23,913 nt of DNA. It comes from JBOGEN01 sp050743265. GTDB taxonomy: Bacteria > Actinomycetota > Actinomycetes > JBOGEN01. The position numbers were made by a program, and so were the translations under genes. The stretch covers positions 1 through 23,913 of the forward strand of contig JBOGEN010000192.1 of NCBI GenBank assembly GCA_050743265.1, given 5' to 3'. Below are positions 22,591-23,913 of this stretch, piece by piece. Numbering within the stretch: position 1 is the first letter of the stretch; each line of letters starts with the position of its first letter. The notes under the pieces are model-generated. The model saw only the letters and a list, made by a program, of their open reading frames with translations, was not told where the DNA came from and did not search any database.

Positions 22591-23106
22591 ATGACGACAC
22601 GACCTGCCCCGGACCGGACGAGTCCGCCGTTCGCCGCGGACGAGCGCACGATGCTCGAGAGCTGGCTCGAGTTCCACCGCGCGACCCTTGCCCGCAAGTG
22701 CGCAGGGCTCGACGACGACCAGCTGCGCGAACGGGCGGTGCCCCCGTCGACACTGTCGCTGCTCGGCCTCGTCCGGCACATGGGCGAGGTGGAGCGGTCG
22801 TGGTTCCGCCGCACCCTCGCGGGCGAGGACGCCCCACCACTCACGTACGACGACGACAACCCTGACGGTGACTTCGACGACGTGGACGCCGCGGACGTGG
22901 CCGAGGCCTTCGCCGCCTGGGAGACGGAGTGCGAGCACGCGCGCGGCATCCTGGCCGCCACCCCGTCGCTCGACGTCGCCGGCCACCGCAAAGGGCCCAC
23001 GATCTCGCTGCGCTGGATCCTCGTGCACATGGTCGAGGAGTACGCACGCCACAACGGGCACGCCGACCTGCTGCGCCAGCGCCTGGACGGTGCGGTCGGG
23101 ACGTAG
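22591..23106 (+). CDS. DinB superfamily (DUF664) protein, possible mycothiol S-transferase
   Basis: The 171-residue protein starts at ATG 22591 (MTTRPAPDRTSPPFAADERT); an in-frame GTG at 22555 overlaps the stop of the regulator gene and is less likely. It is a single DinB-like four-helix domain: TMLESWLEFHRATLARKCAG, STLSLLGLVRHMGEVERSWF (His63), and SLRWILVHMVEEYARHNGHA with the metal-binding His154/His157 cluster. In actinobacteria, DUF664 and DinB proteins include mycothiol-dependent S-transferases and related thiol enzymes; the substrate here is not known. It is the second DinB-fold gene in the window, the other being the Sec-glutaredoxin fusion, and they are only distantly related. It lies 32 nt downstream of the LuxR-type gene. 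Confidence 0.92.
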   Translation: MTTRPAPDRTSPPFAADERTMLESWLEFHRATLARKCAGLDDDQLRERAVPPSTLSLLGLVRHMGEVERSWFRRTLAGEDAPPLTYDDDNPDGDFDDVDAADVAEAFAAWETECEHARGILAATPSLDVAGHRKGPTISLRWILVHMVEEYARHNGHADLLRQRLDGAVGT

Positions 23107-23123
23107 GAGACGGCCCGCCTGTC

Positions 23124-23870
23124 TCAGCGGCCGCCGCCGACGTCGAGGAGCGCCCCCGTGACGTAGGAGGCCTCGTCCGAGAGGAGCCACAGGATCGTGC
23201 GGGCCACCTCCTCGGGCGTACCGCTGCGCTTCATCGGGACGGACGGCGCGAGCCGGTCCAGGCGGCCGGGCTGCCCGCCGCTCGCGTGGATGTCGGTCTC
23301 GATGAGCCCCGGCCGTACGGCGTTGACGCGGATGCCCTCGGTGGCCACCTCACGGGCCAGCCCCACCGTCATCGTGTCGACGGCGGCCTTGGACGCGGCG
23401 TAGTCCACGTACTCCGCGGGCGACCCGAGCACGGCAGCGCGGGAGGACACGTTGACGATCGCGCCGCCCGAGCCGCCCGCGCCCGGGGACATCCGCCGCA
23501 CCGCCTCGCGCGCGCAGAGGAAGGCCCCGGTGACGTTGACGGCGAACATGCGCTCCAGGCGTGCCGCGCTCATCTCGGACACGCGCGCCTGCCGGTCGAC
23601 GACGCCCGCGTTGTTCACCAGCGCCGTCACGGGGCCGAGGCGCTGCTCGGCCTCGGTGAACAGCCGCACCACGTCCGACTCGACCGCCACGTCGCCCGGC
23701 ACCGCGCACGCCTGCCCTCCGGCCGCCTGGCAGTCGGCGACGACCTCCCTCGCGGCCTCGGCGTGGCGGGCGTAGCCGACGCAGACCGCGTACCCGCGCT
23801 CGGCCGCCAAGCGGGCGGTCGCCGCGCCGATCCCGCGTCCCCCACCCGTCACCACGACCACTCCACGCAT
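23124..23870 (-). CDS. Short-chain dehydrogenase/reductase (classical SDR)
   Basis: The 248-residue protein starts at ATG 23870 (MRGVVVVTGGGRGIGAATAR); ATG 23879, three codons earlier, is the alternative. The glycine-rich dinucleotide site TGGGRGIG, the NNAG motif in ALVNNAGVVD, the catalytic Ser143 in IVNVSSRAAV, and Y157-x-x-x-K161 in YVDYAASKAA are all present, as is the RVNAVRPGLIETDIH segment after the active site. Arg-15 after TGGG and YARHAEAA after strand 2 suggest NADP(H) preference. Classical SDRs oxidise or reduce hydroxyl/keto groups of many substrates, and the product here most resembles 3-oxoacyl-ACP-reductase-like or glucose-dehydrogenase-like SDRs. No operon partner is visible in the window. 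Confidence 0.95.
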   Translation of the reverse strand: MRGVVVVTGGGRGIGAATARLAAERGYAVCVGYARHAEAAREVVADCQAAGGQACAVPGDVAVESDVVRLFTEAEQRLGPVTALVNNAGVVDRQARVSEMSAARLERMFAVNVTGAFLCAREAVRRMSPGAGGSGGAIVNVSSRAAVLGSPAEYVDYAASKAAVDTMTVGLAREVATEGIRVNAVRPGLIETDIHASGGQPGRLDRLAPSVPMKRSGTPEEVARTILWLLSDEASYVTGALLDVGGGR

Positions 23871-23913
23871 GGACGCCATCTTGACGGGTCAGGGATCGGG
23901 CGTGCGTCAGGCC

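Noticed and set aside
1..23913. Mobile element, phage or CRISPR signature
   Set aside because: No transposase, integrase, att-like direct repeats, tRNA or spaced repeats were found; the pseudogene has no insertion in it.

Overview
The window is about 24 kb of very GC-rich DNA. Its dense coding, GTG starts, ATGA stop/start overlaps, GAF-ANTAR regulators and an ectABCD operon point to the chromosome of a free-living high-GC actinobacterium. A Nocardioides-like or other soil genus would fit, but I cannot fix the genus. I see no rRNA, tRNA, CRISPR array, insertion sequence or phage gene.

Layout. 1-2673: a medium-chain dehydrogenase cut by the window edge (minus), a decayed DUF4287-like pseudogene (plus), a SAM methyltransferase (minus), and a glutaredoxin-DinB fusion (minus) whose first redox Cys codon is TGA. 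2912-3958: a secreted lysyl-oxidase-like copper amine oxidase. 4022-7169: a signalling island with a heptad-repeat coiled-coil protein, two coupled GAF-ANTAR regulators and an RsbW-like ATPase. 7374-8298: an ArsR repressor and SRPBCC protein pair with paired operators. 8348-12095 (minus): a methyltransferase, a secreted phospholipase-D-like protein and a sulfotransferase. 12246-15493 (minus): the ectoine/5-hydroxyectoine operon ectABCD. 15604-17751 (minus): a membrane O-acyltransferase with an SGNH domain. 17895-23870: a DUF445 membrane protein, a LapA-like protein, a large LuxR-family ATPase regulator, a small DinB/DUF664 protein and an SDR oxidoreductase.

Most notable. The gene at 1906-2673 reads as one frame from an ATG with a strong Shine-Dalgarno, interrupted only by a TGA exactly where a glutaredoxin has the first Cys of CxxC (P-G-TGA-S-S-C). 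Directly 3' of that TGA the mRNA can fold into a hairpin of about 14 base pairs with one bulged base and an apical loop about 23 nt away, as expected of a bacterial SECIS element. I therefore read the gene as a candidate selenoprotein, a Sec-glutaredoxin fused to a DinB-type (mycothiol S-transferase-like) domain. A conventional gene caller would start it at the internal ATG at 2616 and lose the redox motif. The alternative is a nonsense mutation.

How the genes fit together. Several loci suit stress physiology: ectoines for osmotic and heat stress, ANTAR and anti-sigma-type regulators with a possible stress-sigma promoter, thiol/selenol redox chemistry, and cell-surface modification (lysyl oxidase, acyltransferase, sulfotransferase, PLD-like protein). 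Only ectABCD, the ANTAR pair and the ArsR/SRPBCC pair are clear operons; the rest is neighbourhood.
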